Source: Lewinellaceae bacterium
Lineage (GTDB): Bacteria > Bacteroidota > Bacteroidia > Chitinophagales > Saprospiraceae
Length of the DNA stretch: 49,091 bases
NCBI GenBank assembly: GCA_020636355.1
Contig: JACJYB010000021.1
Location: forward strand, 1-49,091
Direction: 5' to 3'
Part shown: positions 24,777 through 33,359 of the stretch, piece after piece
How the letters are laid out: every line of letters begins with the position of its first letter
Numbering within the stretch: position 1 is the first letter of the stretch
Translations under genes and position numbers: made by a program
Notes under the pieces: generated by a model
What the model saw: the letters and a program-made list of their open reading frames with translations, nothing else
What the model was told of the DNA's origin: nothing
The model's database searches: none

Positions 24777-27700
24777 TCAATTCCTTATCAGCATTTCCCG
24801 ATAAACCACCCCTTTGTCACTCCGGTAAAGCAGGACATAACATGCGGCCGGCAAGTCAGTAGTTGAGAAGGTCGCTCTTCTTTGTCCGTCTACAAGCCAA
24901 TGTTTCATAAGCTGTCCGGTCAGGGACCACAACTGAAGTTCACCCCGTTCTTCCGGTAATTGAACCTGGAAGGCTTGGTGGTATGGATTGGGATAAACCT
25001 TTATTCCAGCGGATTTATCCAACGAAGGACGTGAAGTACTTACCGGGACCGATTCTACAAAAGTACCTCCGTTTTGCCCCTCTGTACAGATGTCCTGGTT
25101 GCCACTTTCCTGGAGACAAGCTGTACCCCGGTAGCGTACCAGGTCCATCATTTCAATGTCATCAACCCACCAGCCTTCACGACTGACCCGGTCGTCTGAC
25201 CCAAAGCGGAACCGGATACGTATTTCCTGGCCGGAGTAAGGTCGGAGGTCGAGGTAGGATGCAATATAGGCTGATTGTATACCGTAAAATCCAGACCGGT
25301 CCGGGGCGGAGAAGGTGGTCACTTTGACTGGCCCATTATATCCTGACCTTAGAAAATTTGGATCAACCGCATTCCAATGGATCCCATCAGTACTGATTTC
25401 CAGGACTCCGGCATCACTTCCCCACTGTGTATCCCAGCGGTGGTAAAATCGCAATACGGGTAATTGGCCCTGCACCAGGATGGGGTCGATCAGGGTGATC
25501 ACCTGGTCGTTGATCGCTGTTGTGTTAGGTACAAACCATGCATGGGCACCTGAATGAGCTTCCGTCTCATCCAGAGACCAGATCCCCGTTCCGGATAAAT
25601 TTTCCAAATCCCACAGCCCGTCACCGGATTCCAGATCATCAAGAAATAATTGTTTGGAGACCCGGTTGGGGTCGGATAATGCGGCATATCGGATGACCAG
25701 ACTGTCCCCGGCCGGAAGGGTAATCCCTTCAAATCGTACATTTTGCCCGGAGAGCTTGGCGGGGAAGGTAGCCGTTTGTGATAAGAAGGTTGCCCCATCC
25801 GCCAAATCATCCACTAAAATGCCCTGGTCTAAGAGCTTAGTACGGTCATTGCGTACTTTGATTTCCGTCCAGATGGTATCTCCCGCATGTATTAATTCCG
25901 TCGTGTGTTTGGCAAGAAAAAGACTGTTAGAGCAGCTGGGTGGCAAGTCAAAGGCACTAACACCATCGGCTACGATAAGTGGATTGTTTTGCCGTGCCGA
26001 AAAACCTACACCACGCCTGGCAAAAGCTTCCCAGATTAGACATTCATTCGAGCTGTTATTGAGCAGTTTGTCGGCTTCAAGCAGAGCTGTCCGCATATCG
26101 GTAAATCCGGGACTGCAAGGCATCAACTTTAGGCTTTCCACCAGTAAGGCTAAAGCCCGGTTGTTGCCTCCATTTCCGGTGGTTAGATTGTTATCGTAAC
26201 CATACTGATCGGTCATCGCCCAATAAATGTCCCATAAAATTGCATTGCCAACTGCTCCGACCCCGTGGGGTACCGTTGCATTCCAGGCGGTATGGTAGTT
26301 ATAAGGACTTACAACTAGATCGGTACTATAGGGATAAGCCCTCACACCATCCAGCGGATCCTGGCTGCGCGTAAGATAATTGGCAATCGGTCTTGCCCTG
26401 GTGCCGGCATCGCCAGGCATGGTAGTCATATACAAAGCAAAAAAATCACTCCATCCTTCATCCATCTGTTCGCCGTCATCCTCAGCTCCGTCGCCATCGT
26501 AGTCCGGATTGTTGAGGCATCCGATGGTCGCCGGACCACCCACCAGTCGCTGGCTTACTCCATGAAAGTATTCATGAGCGATAACGCCGTTATCCAATGT
26601 CGCGTCGACGAAGTTTGGGCCGGTAAATGCCGGCAATTGCAAGGTAACCTTCAGACTGCTCCCTGCATAGCTGCGTAGCTTCGCGCAATCCGAAACACTC
26701 AGGGACACCGTCGGAATCGTAGGTTCAGCCAGTCCGTTTACAACGCCCATCTCGACCGGTTTGTCCTCGTAATTACAAATGATACAACCAATGGCTCCTG
26801 CATTTTCGGCAAACAAAGCCTTCTCCTGAAACGTACAATTACCCCGGTCAATTAAAGCTATTTTCCCTTTTAGGTCGTTGCTATTCAGCAAGGTGTTGCA
26901 GCCGAAGGTCGGGGTGTTGCTTCCGTCGTTAACAAATACCACGTCACCGGAGATGGGTGTGGTTGTCACCCCGGGGCCGAAAGCAGCGGAGGCAGTTTTA
27001 AAGGATCCGGCGATATTGGAAGGTGCCGTGACTTTTAGCAGCTGATCATCCGGCAATCCCCACAGGTAGGGCCGCAAGTAGGATACATTTCCATCCGTGG
27101 ATGGTACGAAATCGGCATTGTTTTCTCTGCCACGGTCTGCGCCAAACTGACTCAAGCCAATCAAGGGGTCATTTCCTTTGCCAATGCCAGAATAATTGGT
27201 TACCTGAAAATTTGCATCCTCGCCAAAACCGTGATGGTACAAGACATCATGGAGCGTATTCAGCTGATAGAACAACTGGACTTCAATAGCTTTATGGTAA
27301 GTCACCGGTTCCTGATCCAGCAGGACAGGATATTGAAATTGCAGATCCGTGCTGCCTCCGGTCTCACTGCTATCGGCCTTAAAGTCGGCATTGCGGTCCA
27401 GAAATACCCGGGCATTATTGCCACTGGTCGTCAGACTGTCTGCACCTGGCAGGCCATTGGTGTCGTGCCATCCATAGGGTGAAGCCGTCGGGTCAGCAGG
27501 ATTGGTAATAAGTTGCTGCCCGGAAACCAACGGACTTTCAGAAGGGAAGGGTATCACCAGATAACTGTCTTCCCCGGTCTCAGGATTTAACGAAACAGCG
27601 GGTTGGGGACGCGGTGAAAGGGCCGTTGGGAGACTGTAATCTCCGTTGAGACAGTGTGATCCTAGATCTTTCCGGTATAAAACCTCAGCGGTACGTGGGT

Positions 27701-28259
27701 CCAGGCCCAACTCCCAGAGGGTGCTGTGATCTTCCGGGAGATAGCGAATCATCAGCATCAGAACCCATTCCTGCTCCTTGTTGAGATGGTATGCATGCCG
27801 AGTTTCAACTTTCGATGATGCAACGAGTGGAATTTGCCATTCCGCCCAACCTGCAGGGGAAGTACTTCTGTCTTCCAGACTCATGGCTGGTAATGCATTC
27901 AGATTGAAATATTTGCTCAAAACCGATGCAACCGGCCTGGGCAATTGGTCATCCTCAGGATCTACCGGTGCGCCAATTTGAGTGACATGTCCCAGGACGG
28001 GCTTATTATGCCTCCATAATGTGGAAGCGATGATCCCGTCACAGGCAATATTTCGGTAGGAAAGCTGGTAATAACGGTACCCGGCATCCGGCAGGGCTGA
28101 GGCGTTTTCTCCGATGGATGTCCAACGATAATCGTCCCGGTCCAGGACTTGATGGTTCGTCACTGTCCATAGACTATCCAGGTATTGGAATGGGACAGAT
28201 TGAGCATTAATTGAAGGAAAGCAGGCAAAAAGTAGGAGGGTGTTTAACAATGTTCTCAT
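24777..28259 (-). CDS. Secreted M36-family (fungalysin-like) metallopeptidase with PA and T9SS type-A domains
   Basis: 1160 residues. Signal peptide 1-19 (INAQ) and an FTP-like propeptide region (about 25-215). The catalytic domain has the zinc motif HEYFH at 562-566 and the third ligand in DEGWSDFFALY (Glu601). A protease-associated (PA) domain is inserted before the zinc site (about 430-540; KGKIALIDRGNCTFQEKA). After the peptidase come a repeat-type beta domain and a MAM/immune-inhibitor-like sandwich (around 880-1040), then a type-A T9SS sorting domain (IKVYPNPYHQAFQVQL, final 80 residues). It likely degrades extracellular protein. The gene stands alone, and its stop abuts that of the acetyltransferase gene. 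Start ATG 28259. Confidence 0.93.
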   Translation of the reverse strand: MRTLLNTLLLFACFPSINAQSVPFQYLDSLWTVTNHQVLDRDDYRWTSIGENASALPDAGYRYYQLSYRNIACDGIIASTLWRHNKPVLGHVTQIGAPVDPEDDQLPRPVASVLSKYFNLNALPAMSLEDRSTSPAGWAEWQIPLVASSKVETRHAYHLNKEQEWVLMLMIRYLPEDHSTLWELGLDPRTAEVLYRKDLGSHCLNGDYSLPTALSPRPQPAVSLNPETGEDSYLVIPFPSESPLVSGQQLITNPADPTASPYGWHDTNGLPGADSLTTSGNNARVFLDRNADFKADSSETGGSTDLQFQYPVLLDQEPVTYHKAIEVQLFYQLNTLHDVLYHHGFGEDANFQVTNYSGIGKGNDPLIGLSQFGADRGRENNADFVPSTDGNVSYLRPYLWGLPDDQLLKVTAPSNIAGSFKTASAAFGPGVTTTPISGDVVFVNDGSNTPTFGCNTLLNSNDLKGKIALIDRGNCTFQEKALFAENAGAIGCIICNYEDKPVEMGVVNGLAEPTIPTVSLSVSDCAKLRSYAGSSLKVTLQLPAFTGPNFVDATLDNGVIAHEYFHGVSQRLVGGPATIGCLNNPDYDGDGAEDDGEQMDEGWSDFFALYMTTMPGDAGTRARPIANYLTRSQDPLDGVRAYPYSTDLVVSPYNYHTAWNATVPHGVGAVGNAILWDIYWAMTDQYGYDNNLTTGNGGNNRALALLVESLKLMPCSPGFTDMRTALLEADKLLNNSSNECLIWEAFARRGVGFSARQNNPLIVADGVSAFDLPPSCSNSLFLAKHTTELIHAGDTIWTEIKVRNDRTKLLDQGILVDDLADGATFLSQTATFPAKLSGQNVRFEGITLPAGDSLVIRYAALSDPNRVSKQLFLDDLESGDGLWDLENLSGTGIWSLDETEAHSGAHAWFVPNTTAINDQVITLIDPILVQGQLPVLRFYHRWDTQWGSDAGVLEISTDGIHWNAVDPNFLRSGYNGPVKVTTFSAPDRSGFYGIQSAYIASYLDLRPYSGQEIRIRFRFGSDDRVSREGWWVDDIEMMDLVRYRGTACLQESGNQDICTEGQNGGTFVESVPVSTSRPSLDKSAGIKVYPNPYHQAFQVQLPEERGELQLWSLTGQLMKHWLVDGQRRATFSTTDLPAACYVLLYRSDKGVVYREMLIRN

Positions 28260-28284
28260 TCCTGTTAGATATTCTCACGTGGCA

Positions 28285-28292
28285 TAAAGATA
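28285..28292 (-). promoter_or_regulatory. Candidate -7 element for the M36 peptidase gene
   Basis: On the minus strand the site reads TATCTTTA, one mismatch from TAnnTTTG, about 26 bp before ATG 28259. The -33 element is unclear. Confidence 0.35.
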
Positions 28293-28347
28293 CAAGTACC
28301 GCTTTACAACCGTTCATTTTACAAGAAATGAACGCAATGGAAAGGTT

Positions 28348-28355
28348 TAAATTTC
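28348..28355 (+). promoter_or_regulatory. Candidate -7 element for rlmB operon
   Basis: TAAATTTC resembles TAnnTTTG and lies 32 bp before ATG 28388 in the 128 bp divergent region shared with the M36 peptidase. Eye match only. Confidence 0.3.
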
Positions 28356-28387
28356 CTAATGCATGATTAGGGTTGTATTTTTCCACG

Positions 28388-29158
28388 ATGGCAGCAACGT
28401 CACAATGGATCATTGGCCGCAATCCCGTCGAGGAAGCCTTGCAAAGTGGAATGGAGATCGAAAAGATTTTCCTGCAGCAAGGAATAACCGGAGAAGTTGA
28501 GAAATTTCTGAGGCATACCTGTAAGGATAGAGGAATACCACTTTCCATAGTCCCGAAAGACAAAATGCGAAAAATGATTTCCGGCGCACATCAGGGTGTC
28601 GCCGCACTCATTGCGCCTGTTCAGTATCAGGTATTGGAACAAGTCCTGCCGGATTTGTTTGAAAGCGGTAAGGTGCCTTTGCTGGTCATGATTGATGGCA
28701 TCCAGGATGCACGGAATCTTGGTGCTATTGCCAGATCTGCCTGGGTGTTAGGGGTGGATGCCTTGATCGTTGGCATGAAAAACAATGCGCCGATCAATGA
28801 GGTTGCTGTAAAGGCCAGTGCCGGGGCATTGCTTAAGCTTCCGGTTTGCCGGGTTTCCAGTTTGGTGAACACCTTGCTATACGTCCAAGCCAGCGGCTGT
28901 CAGGTTTATGCCAGTGACTTACAAGCGGATACGGTCTTGGATGAGTTGGAACTGACGGAACCGTTGATGGTCATTATAGGGTCCGAAGGGGAGGGCATCC
29001 AGAATGCGCTGGCCAAAAGAGCGGACCGGCAATTCATCATTCCGCAGGCCAGATCCTTTGATTCACTGAATGCTTCGGTAGCATCGGGAATCATCTTCTA
29101 CGAAATTTTTAAGGCCCGCATAAAATCTTTTGGCCCGGAAACGGGTTCATTACGGTAA
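28388..29158 (+). CDS. rlmB: 23S rRNA (guanosine-2'-O-)-methyltransferase RlmB (SpoU family)
   Basis: 256 residues from ATG 28388; a TTG 15 bp upstream is possible but less likely. An N-terminal substrate-binding domain starts WIIGRNPVEEALQSG, and the C-terminal SPOUT domain carries the three SpoU motifs: DGIQDARNLGAIARSA (motif 1), IIGSEGEGI (motif 2) and SLNASVASGIIFYEI (motif 3). It methylates a conserved guanosine in the peptidyl-transferase region of 23S rRNA. First gene of a plus-strand operon with the TraB-like gene (10 bp gap) and the gamma-carbonic-anhydrase-like gene. Confidence 0.93.
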   Translation: MAATSQWIIGRNPVEEALQSGMEIEKIFLQQGITGEVEKFLRHTCKDRGIPLSIVPKDKMRKMISGAHQGVAALIAPVQYQVLEQVLPDLFESGKVPLLVMIDGIQDARNLGAIARSAWVLGVDALIVGMKNNAPINEVAVKASAGALLKLPVCRVSSLVNTLLYVQASGCQVYASDLQADTVLDELELTEPLMVIIGSEGEGIQNALAKRADRQFIIPQARSFDSLNASVASGIIFYEIFKARIKSFGPETGSLR

Positions 29159-29168
29159 ACCTGCATCG

Positions 29169-30137
29169 ATGATCAGAAACGTATTGTTGACTTTTATACT
29201 GCTTACCGGAATCATTTCCTTGTATCCTGGTTCCTCCGGGAGTGCCCTGGCCGCCAACAGATTGCCGGCAGTTGCAGTGCAGGACACGACGCCACTCGCA
29301 AACTCCTTGCTGTGGGAAATTTCCGGTAATGCGCTTCAGGCTCCATCCTACCTGTTTGGGACCATTCATATCATCGACAAAGACAAGTTCTTCTTGCCGG
29401 AGCAGGCATTGCAAGCCATTGATAAGAGCTCGCGGATGACCTTTGAGATCAATATGGAAGATATGTCCGATATGGGCATGATGATGTCCCTGGTCACCAA
29501 GGCCATGATGAATGGTGGAGTCAAGCTACGGGACCTTCTGTCGGAAGACGATTATAAAGTGGTCGAAGATTACTTTAACGATAAAGGCCTGCCCATCATG
29601 ATGCTCGAACGCATCAAGCCCATGTTTCTCACGGCGTTTGCATCGCCTGATGTGGAGGCAGGAAGCATGGATGATGGTTCCATCAAGAGTTACGAATTCG
29701 AACTTTTTGATCGGGCCAAAGAAAAAGGGCTGGAGATTGGCGGTTTGGAGACCGTGGATTATCAACTCAGTCTGTTTGACAGCATACCTTATGCCGAACA
29801 AGCTAAAATGCTGGTTGAAAGCATTCAGATGAATGACGAGGGTAGCGATCAGTTTACCCAGATGATGGACATGTATTTAAAACAGGATATCGAATCAATG
29901 CATTCCATGATTACGGAGGAAGGTCAGGGCGTTGGTGGCTACGAACGCATGCTGGTGGAAAACCGCAACCGGAACTGGATACCGGTTATGCAAAAAATGA
30001 TGGCGGATCAGCCTACTTTTTTTGCGGTGGGAGCTGGTCATCTGGGTGGCCCGCACGGCGTACTCAGGTTGCTCATGCAGTCTGGATACACGGTGAAACC
30101 GCTTCTGAAGCCAATGCCCCAAACTCAAAAAATGTAA
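29169..30137 (+). CDS. TraB/GumN-family exported protein
   Basis: 322 residues from ATG 29169. A signal peptide covers about residues 4-27 (SGSALA). TraB/GumN landmarks: SYLFGTIHIIDKDKF near the mature start (GTxH), a long helical middle with many Met/Asp residues (about 105-150), and the closing FFAVGAGHLGGPHGVLRLL (GxGHLxG-x-G-V). The fold belongs to a group that includes the Tiki proteases and erythromycin-esterase-like proteins; a metal-dependent hydrolase role is suggested but not proven for the bacterial members. It is the middle gene of an operon, only 2 bp from the gene that follows. Confidence 0.88.
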   Translation: MIRNVLLTFILLTGIISLYPGSSGSALAANRLPAVAVQDTTPLANSLLWEISGNALQAPSYLFGTIHIIDKDKFFLPEQALQAIDKSSRMTFEINMEDMSDMGMMMSLVTKAMMNGGVKLRDLLSEDDYKVVEDYFNDKGLPIMMLERIKPMFLTAFASPDVEAGSMDDGSIKSYEFELFDRAKEKGLEIGGLETVDYQLSLFDSIPYAEQAKMLVESIQMNDEGSDQFTQMMDMYLKQDIESMHSMITEEGQGVGGYERMLVENRNRNWIPVMQKMMADQPTFFAVGAGHLGGPHGVLRLLMQSGYTVKPLLKPMPQTQKM

Positions 30138-30139
30138 CA

Positions 30140-30661
30140 ATGGCCTTGATCAAGAGCGTGAGGGGATTTACACCCAGTTGGGGAGAGGAATGTTTTTTAG
30201 CCGAAACCGCTACATTGATCGGTGACGTGATGATGGGTGACCAATGTTCGGTTTGGTACAATGCAGTCATCCGGGGAGATGTTAATGAAATTCGCATTGG
30301 GAATCAGGTCAATATCCAGGATGGCGCGGTGATCCATTGCACGTATAAGAAAACTGGCACATATATTGGTAATCGAGTAAGTATCGGCCATTTGGCACTG
30401 GTCCATGGTTGTACCCTGGAGGACAATGTGTTGGTTGGAATGGGAGCCATTGTTATGGATAACGTGGTTGTTCCATCGAATTGTCTGATCGCGGCAGGGG
30501 CTGTGGTCTTGGAAAAGTCGATTCTGGAAGCAGGTTATATCTATGCCGGTGTTCCGGCCAGAAAAGTGAAACCGCTTGATCCGGAAACAGCCAAATTTTA
30601 TATAACGAGAACGGCGGCGAACTATGTGGACTATGCTGAATGGTTTCGAAATCCAAGTTGA
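30140..30661 (+). CDS. Gamma-carbonic anhydrase-like hexapeptide protein
   Basis: 173 residues. Left-handed beta-helix with isoleucine-type hexapeptide repeats. The three zinc-binding histidines are present at His66 (AVIHCT), His84 and His89 (IGHLALVHGC), and VLVGMGAIVMDN follows as in YrdA/PaaY-type proteins. Trimeric assembly is typical of the family, and carbonic-anhydrase activity has been shown for some relatives but not all. ATG 30140 lies 2 bp after the TraB-like stop, so it is the last gene of the rlmB operon. Confidence 0.92.
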   Translation: MALIKSVRGFTPSWGEECFLAETATLIGDVMMGDQCSVWYNAVIRGDVNEIRIGNQVNIQDGAVIHCTYKKTGTYIGNRVSIGHLALVHGCTLEDNVLVGMGAIVMDNVVVPSNCLIAAGAVVLEKSILEAGYIYAGVPARKVKPLDPETAKFYITRTAANYVDYAEWFRNPS

Positions 30662-30701
30662 TTAACAAATTTTAGAAGGAAAAAACGTTTTTCAGAAGTA
30701 T

Positions 30702-30731
30702 TTTCTTTTAGATAATTTTTACTTACCTTCG
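30702..30731 (+). promoter_or_regulatory. Promoter-like element upstream of a terminator, without an ORF
   Basis: TTTC at 30702-30705, an 18 bp spacer and TACCTTCG at 30724-30731 resemble a strong Bacteroidota promoter (compare the TTTC-N18-TATCTTTG element ahead of rplY). The predicted start point is near 30738. No start codon with a reading frame lies between here and the terminator. Confidence 0.4.
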
Positions 30732-30737
30732 TTAGAA

Positions 30738-30798
30738 TATTAGGGTGTTCTCATAGTGTGTTCAAGCCCTCCGATCCTGTTGGAGGGCTTTTCATTTT
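30738..30798 (+). ncRNA. Possible small RNA of about 60 nt
   Basis: The stretch between the promoter-like element (30702-30731) and the stem-loop terminator (30764-30790 plus T-rich tail) would be transcribed as a short RNA that contains the terminator hairpin. No ATG occurs, and the only GTG frames close within a few codons. It does not resemble tRNA, 6S, SRP RNA or tmRNA. It may instead be just the terminator of the rlmB operon, whose last stop is 77 bp earlier. Confidence 0.3.
30764..30798 (+). terminator. Intrinsic terminator
   Basis: AAGCCCTCC (30764-30772) pairs with GGAGGGCTT (30782-30790), a perfect 9 bp stem with a 9 nt loop. A TTTTCATTTTT tail overlaps the end of the stem. It ends the rlmB operon and/or the putative small RNA, and no T-run exists for the opposite strand. 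Confidence 0.85.
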
Positions 30799-30818
30799 TA
30801 GGCCTTTTAATGCCGATA

Positions 30819-32339
30819 TCAGAAAGGATTGTCGCCGACCCGATCGAGGGCACTCTGCCATAATTCCTGCAATGGCGCGGTTGGTTTGGAGCATACATAC
30901 ACACGGGTGCCAAATTCACGGGCCAGGGGATTGGTGATCTGTCCGACGGAATCTACTTGTCCAAAAAAATTGGCTACATCTTCACCCAATTCATCATTGA
31001 TGTAGATGAGTGTATTGACTTCTGCCGGGATATTTCGGGGAGCCCAATACAAGTAACTTTCATGAAAACTAAGGGGCTCAGGAAGGTTGTTTCCCAGAAT
31101 GGCTACCGCCCCAGCCTGACCGTAATTTTCCGCATAGATGACGGTTTTTCCGGGATCGGTCATGGCATAGGCTTTGTCGGCGACATTGGCTAATTCATCC
31201 CAACCCAGCATATCTGCAAAATCCTGCGGTAGAGCGTGCGTCGTGCCGTCCTCAAAACGCCTTCCAACGTCAACCCCGTATTTGGATTCCAGTCGTTCGT
31301 AGTAGGCCGCCAGACGCTCCGGACGAAAGACCGGTAGTGCAATCGGAAGTACCGGTAAGGTGATGACTGCCATGATAAGTATCATCGCCCAAACCATCCA
31401 CTCTTTCTTTAACCGGGAAGCCCACCATTGGCCCCCCGCCACGATTAATGGAACAAACAGCCCGGCAGTGTAATAGCTCTTGCCATTTACTAAAAGCAGG
31501 AAAACAAAGGTTAAAAGGATGGCCCAAATCAGGATTCGATAGGATTTTAACCCTGGAGCAAACAACAGGGAAAGAGCTCCGGGCAATACCAAAAGGGTTC
31601 CAGCAAATGGCATGAGTAACTGATCTGTCAGGAACCCTGACCAATTTACATGAACAAGCTGCTGATCGTGCAGGGTCTGGAGATGCATGAACAATGGCCA
31701 GTGATGCTTGATTTGCCAAAGCACATTGGGAATAAAGATCAATCCGGCAATACCTGCCGCGTACCAGAAAGCACGAAGGCCAAACCATTTGCGAAAGGGT
31801 GTAAAGGGTATGAAGACCAGCAAAGACACAACCTGAAGCCCGAGGAGATATTTATTGAGCAACCCCAAACCAACGCTAGCCCCCAGTAAATACCAGGCGC
31901 CGGCATGACCGTTCAGGATTCTCAGTAAAAGATACCAGTTTACAGTCCACAGGAAAATATCCGTACAGACGGGTTGGAAAAGGTAAAAGGTCCGGAAATA
32001 CAATACGCCAACGGTATAAGCACTAACACTGAGTAGCAAGCCTCTTCTACCGACACCCATTTCTTTCGAAATACCGGCTACTAGAAAGACCATTATTCCA
32101 CTTAACAGAGCGGGGTAAACTTTAGCAGCCCAGATGGTCTGACCGAACAGCGCCAAAGAAATCCGTCCTATCCAGGCTGTCAGGGGAGGAACCGATGCAT
32201 AGCCGAACGATAGATGCCTGGCTTGAACAAGGTACAACAATTCATCCCGCATAAATCCCGGATGTGGGATCATCAGGCGGAGCAAAACATGACCCAGGGC
32301 CAACAGAAATAATCCAAATGTAAGCTTCGAAACCTTCAT
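30819..32339 (-). CDS. Membrane glycosyltransferase, GT39/ArnT-like (PMT family)
   Basis: 506 residues with about ten or more membrane helices in the first 340 residues and a soluble C-terminal part outside the membrane. The first periplasmic loop contains FMRDELLYLVQARHLSFGY, with Asp32-Glu33 as the catalytic/metal pair typical of GT-C enzymes that use polyprenyl-phosphate sugars. PPLTAW follows, as in ArnT/PMT homologues. It transfers a sugar to a lipid, protein or polysaccharide in the periplasm; donor and acceptor are unknown. No glycan cluster surrounds it. It is transcribed divergently from the T9SS protein at 32461. Confidence 0.86.
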   Translation of the reverse strand: MKVSKLTFGLFLLALGHVLLRLMIPHPGFMRDELLYLVQARHLSFGYASVPPLTAWIGRISLALFGQTIWAAKVYPALLSGIMVFLVAGISKEMGVGRRGLLLSVSAYTVGVLYFRTFYLFQPVCTDIFLWTVNWYLLLRILNGHAGAWYLLGASVGLGLLNKYLLGLQVVSLLVFIPFTPFRKWFGLRAFWYAAGIAGLIFIPNVLWQIKHHWPLFMHLQTLHDQQLVHVNWSGFLTDQLLMPFAGTLLVLPGALSLLFAPGLKSYRILIWAILLTFVFLLLVNGKSYYTAGLFVPLIVAGGQWWASRLKKEWMVWAMILIMAVITLPVLPIALPVFRPERLAAYYERLESKYGVDVGRRFEDGTTHALPQDFADMLGWDELANVADKAYAMTDPGKTVIYAENYGQAGAVAILGNNLPEPLSFHESYLYWAPRNIPAEVNTLIYINDELGEDVANFFGQVDSVGQITNPLAREFGTRVYVCSKPTAPLQELWQSALDRVGDNPF

Positions 32340-32425
32340 GATAGAACGACGGATGAAGATCAGGTATGGTTACTCCTTGATTTGATTAATCTTTTCAGGA
32401 ACACAAGATAAACTGGTTTAGGCGC

Positions 32426-32456
32426 TTGACTCCCGTTCAAACTAACTTTATATTGA
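32426..32456 (+). promoter_or_regulatory. Candidate promoter, possibly for a leaderless transcript
   Basis: TTG at 32426-32428, a 20 bp spacer and TATATTGA at 32449-32456. The -7 box ends only 4 bp before ATG 32461, so the transcript would begin at or next to the start codon. Confidence 0.35.
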
Positions 32457-32460
32457 AAGC

Positions 32461-33342
32461 ATGCTATCAAGGTTACGCGATCAATGCCTAATGATAGGCT
32501 TATGCCTGGTTTCCATGCATGCTTTAGGGCAGGAATGGAAGGTGGGCACTCGTTGGGTCTATGAACAAATGGATTACTTCCCGGATGGGATCGACGAGTA
32601 CTTTGTGCTAAATGCAGGAAAGGATACCGTTATAAACAAGGATACCTTTTTAATCGTGCGGGAATATATTCTTTCAGACTTGAAAGATCATATTGATACT
32701 GCTCACTTGAAGAATTATTTAGTGAAAAAGGATGGTGATCAGGTGCTTTTATACAACCCAGCTCAAGGATCTCTGGAATTACTCTACGACTTTGACGCCC
32801 GGCAAGGTGACACCTTAACCATTTGGAATGGCGATAATTTCTACGATGCACACATTCAAATAGTTATAGAATCTTTGGATACGATAGATTTTGATGGTGT
32901 CCCGACGGGCGCCCAATACATTCGTACCATTGCCGGTGATGGAGCATTTTCCTGGGAAGGACGAATACTCAGGGGGTATGGCCATGAATCCTTTTTCTTT
33001 CCGGTGTATGGTGCTGTTGATCCGCCACCTGGTGGACGATTTTTATGCTTTGAGAATGGAATGATCTCTTTTCCCGGTCAGTCCGCTTGCGACCTGGTGG
33101 TACGCCGGGATGAATTAATGCGGCCTGGGATTGAAATTTTCCCTAATCCTTGCACGAATGAGATCAGATGGTCCGGAGAGCCCGTAGGGCAGTGGAGCTT
33201 ATATTCATCATCCGGAATCGAATTAAAACATGGTGAAAAGTCTGGTTACATTCCCATGACGGGCATTCCCCCCGGAGTGTATTTTTTATACCTGACGGAA
33301 GCTGATCAACGACGAAGCCGGGCTAAAATCATTAAGCTTTAA
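32461..33342 (+). CDS. Secreted protein with T9SS type-A sorting domain
   Basis: 293 residues. A signal peptide covers about residues 8-23 (HALGQ). The middle (25-215) is beta-rich with no recognised family: EWKVGTRWVYEQMDYF at its start and RGYGHESFFFPVYGAVDPPPG late. The C-terminal 75 residues are a type-A sorting domain (IEIFPNPCTNEIRWSGE, then WSLYSSSGIELKHGE, IPPGVYFLYLTE and the final AKIIKL). Proteins of this shape are common, very variable outer-surface proteins in Saprospiria. It ends 17 bp before a convergent gene. Function unknown. Confidence 0.85.
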   Translation: MLSRLRDQCLMIGLCLVSMHALGQEWKVGTRWVYEQMDYFPDGIDEYFVLNAGKDTVINKDTFLIVREYILSDLKDHIDTAHLKNYLVKKDGDQVLLYNPAQGSLELLYDFDARQGDTLTIWNGDNFYDAHIQIVIESLDTIDFDGVPTGAQYIRTIAGDGAFSWEGRILRGYGHESFFFPVYGAVDPPPGGRFLCFENGMISFPGQSACDLVVRRDELMRPGIEIFPNPCTNEIRWSGEPVGQWSLYSSSGIELKHGEKSGYIPMTGIPPGVYFLYLTEADQRRSRAKIIKL

Positions 33343-33359
33343 GCCGGTTTCTGGATGGA

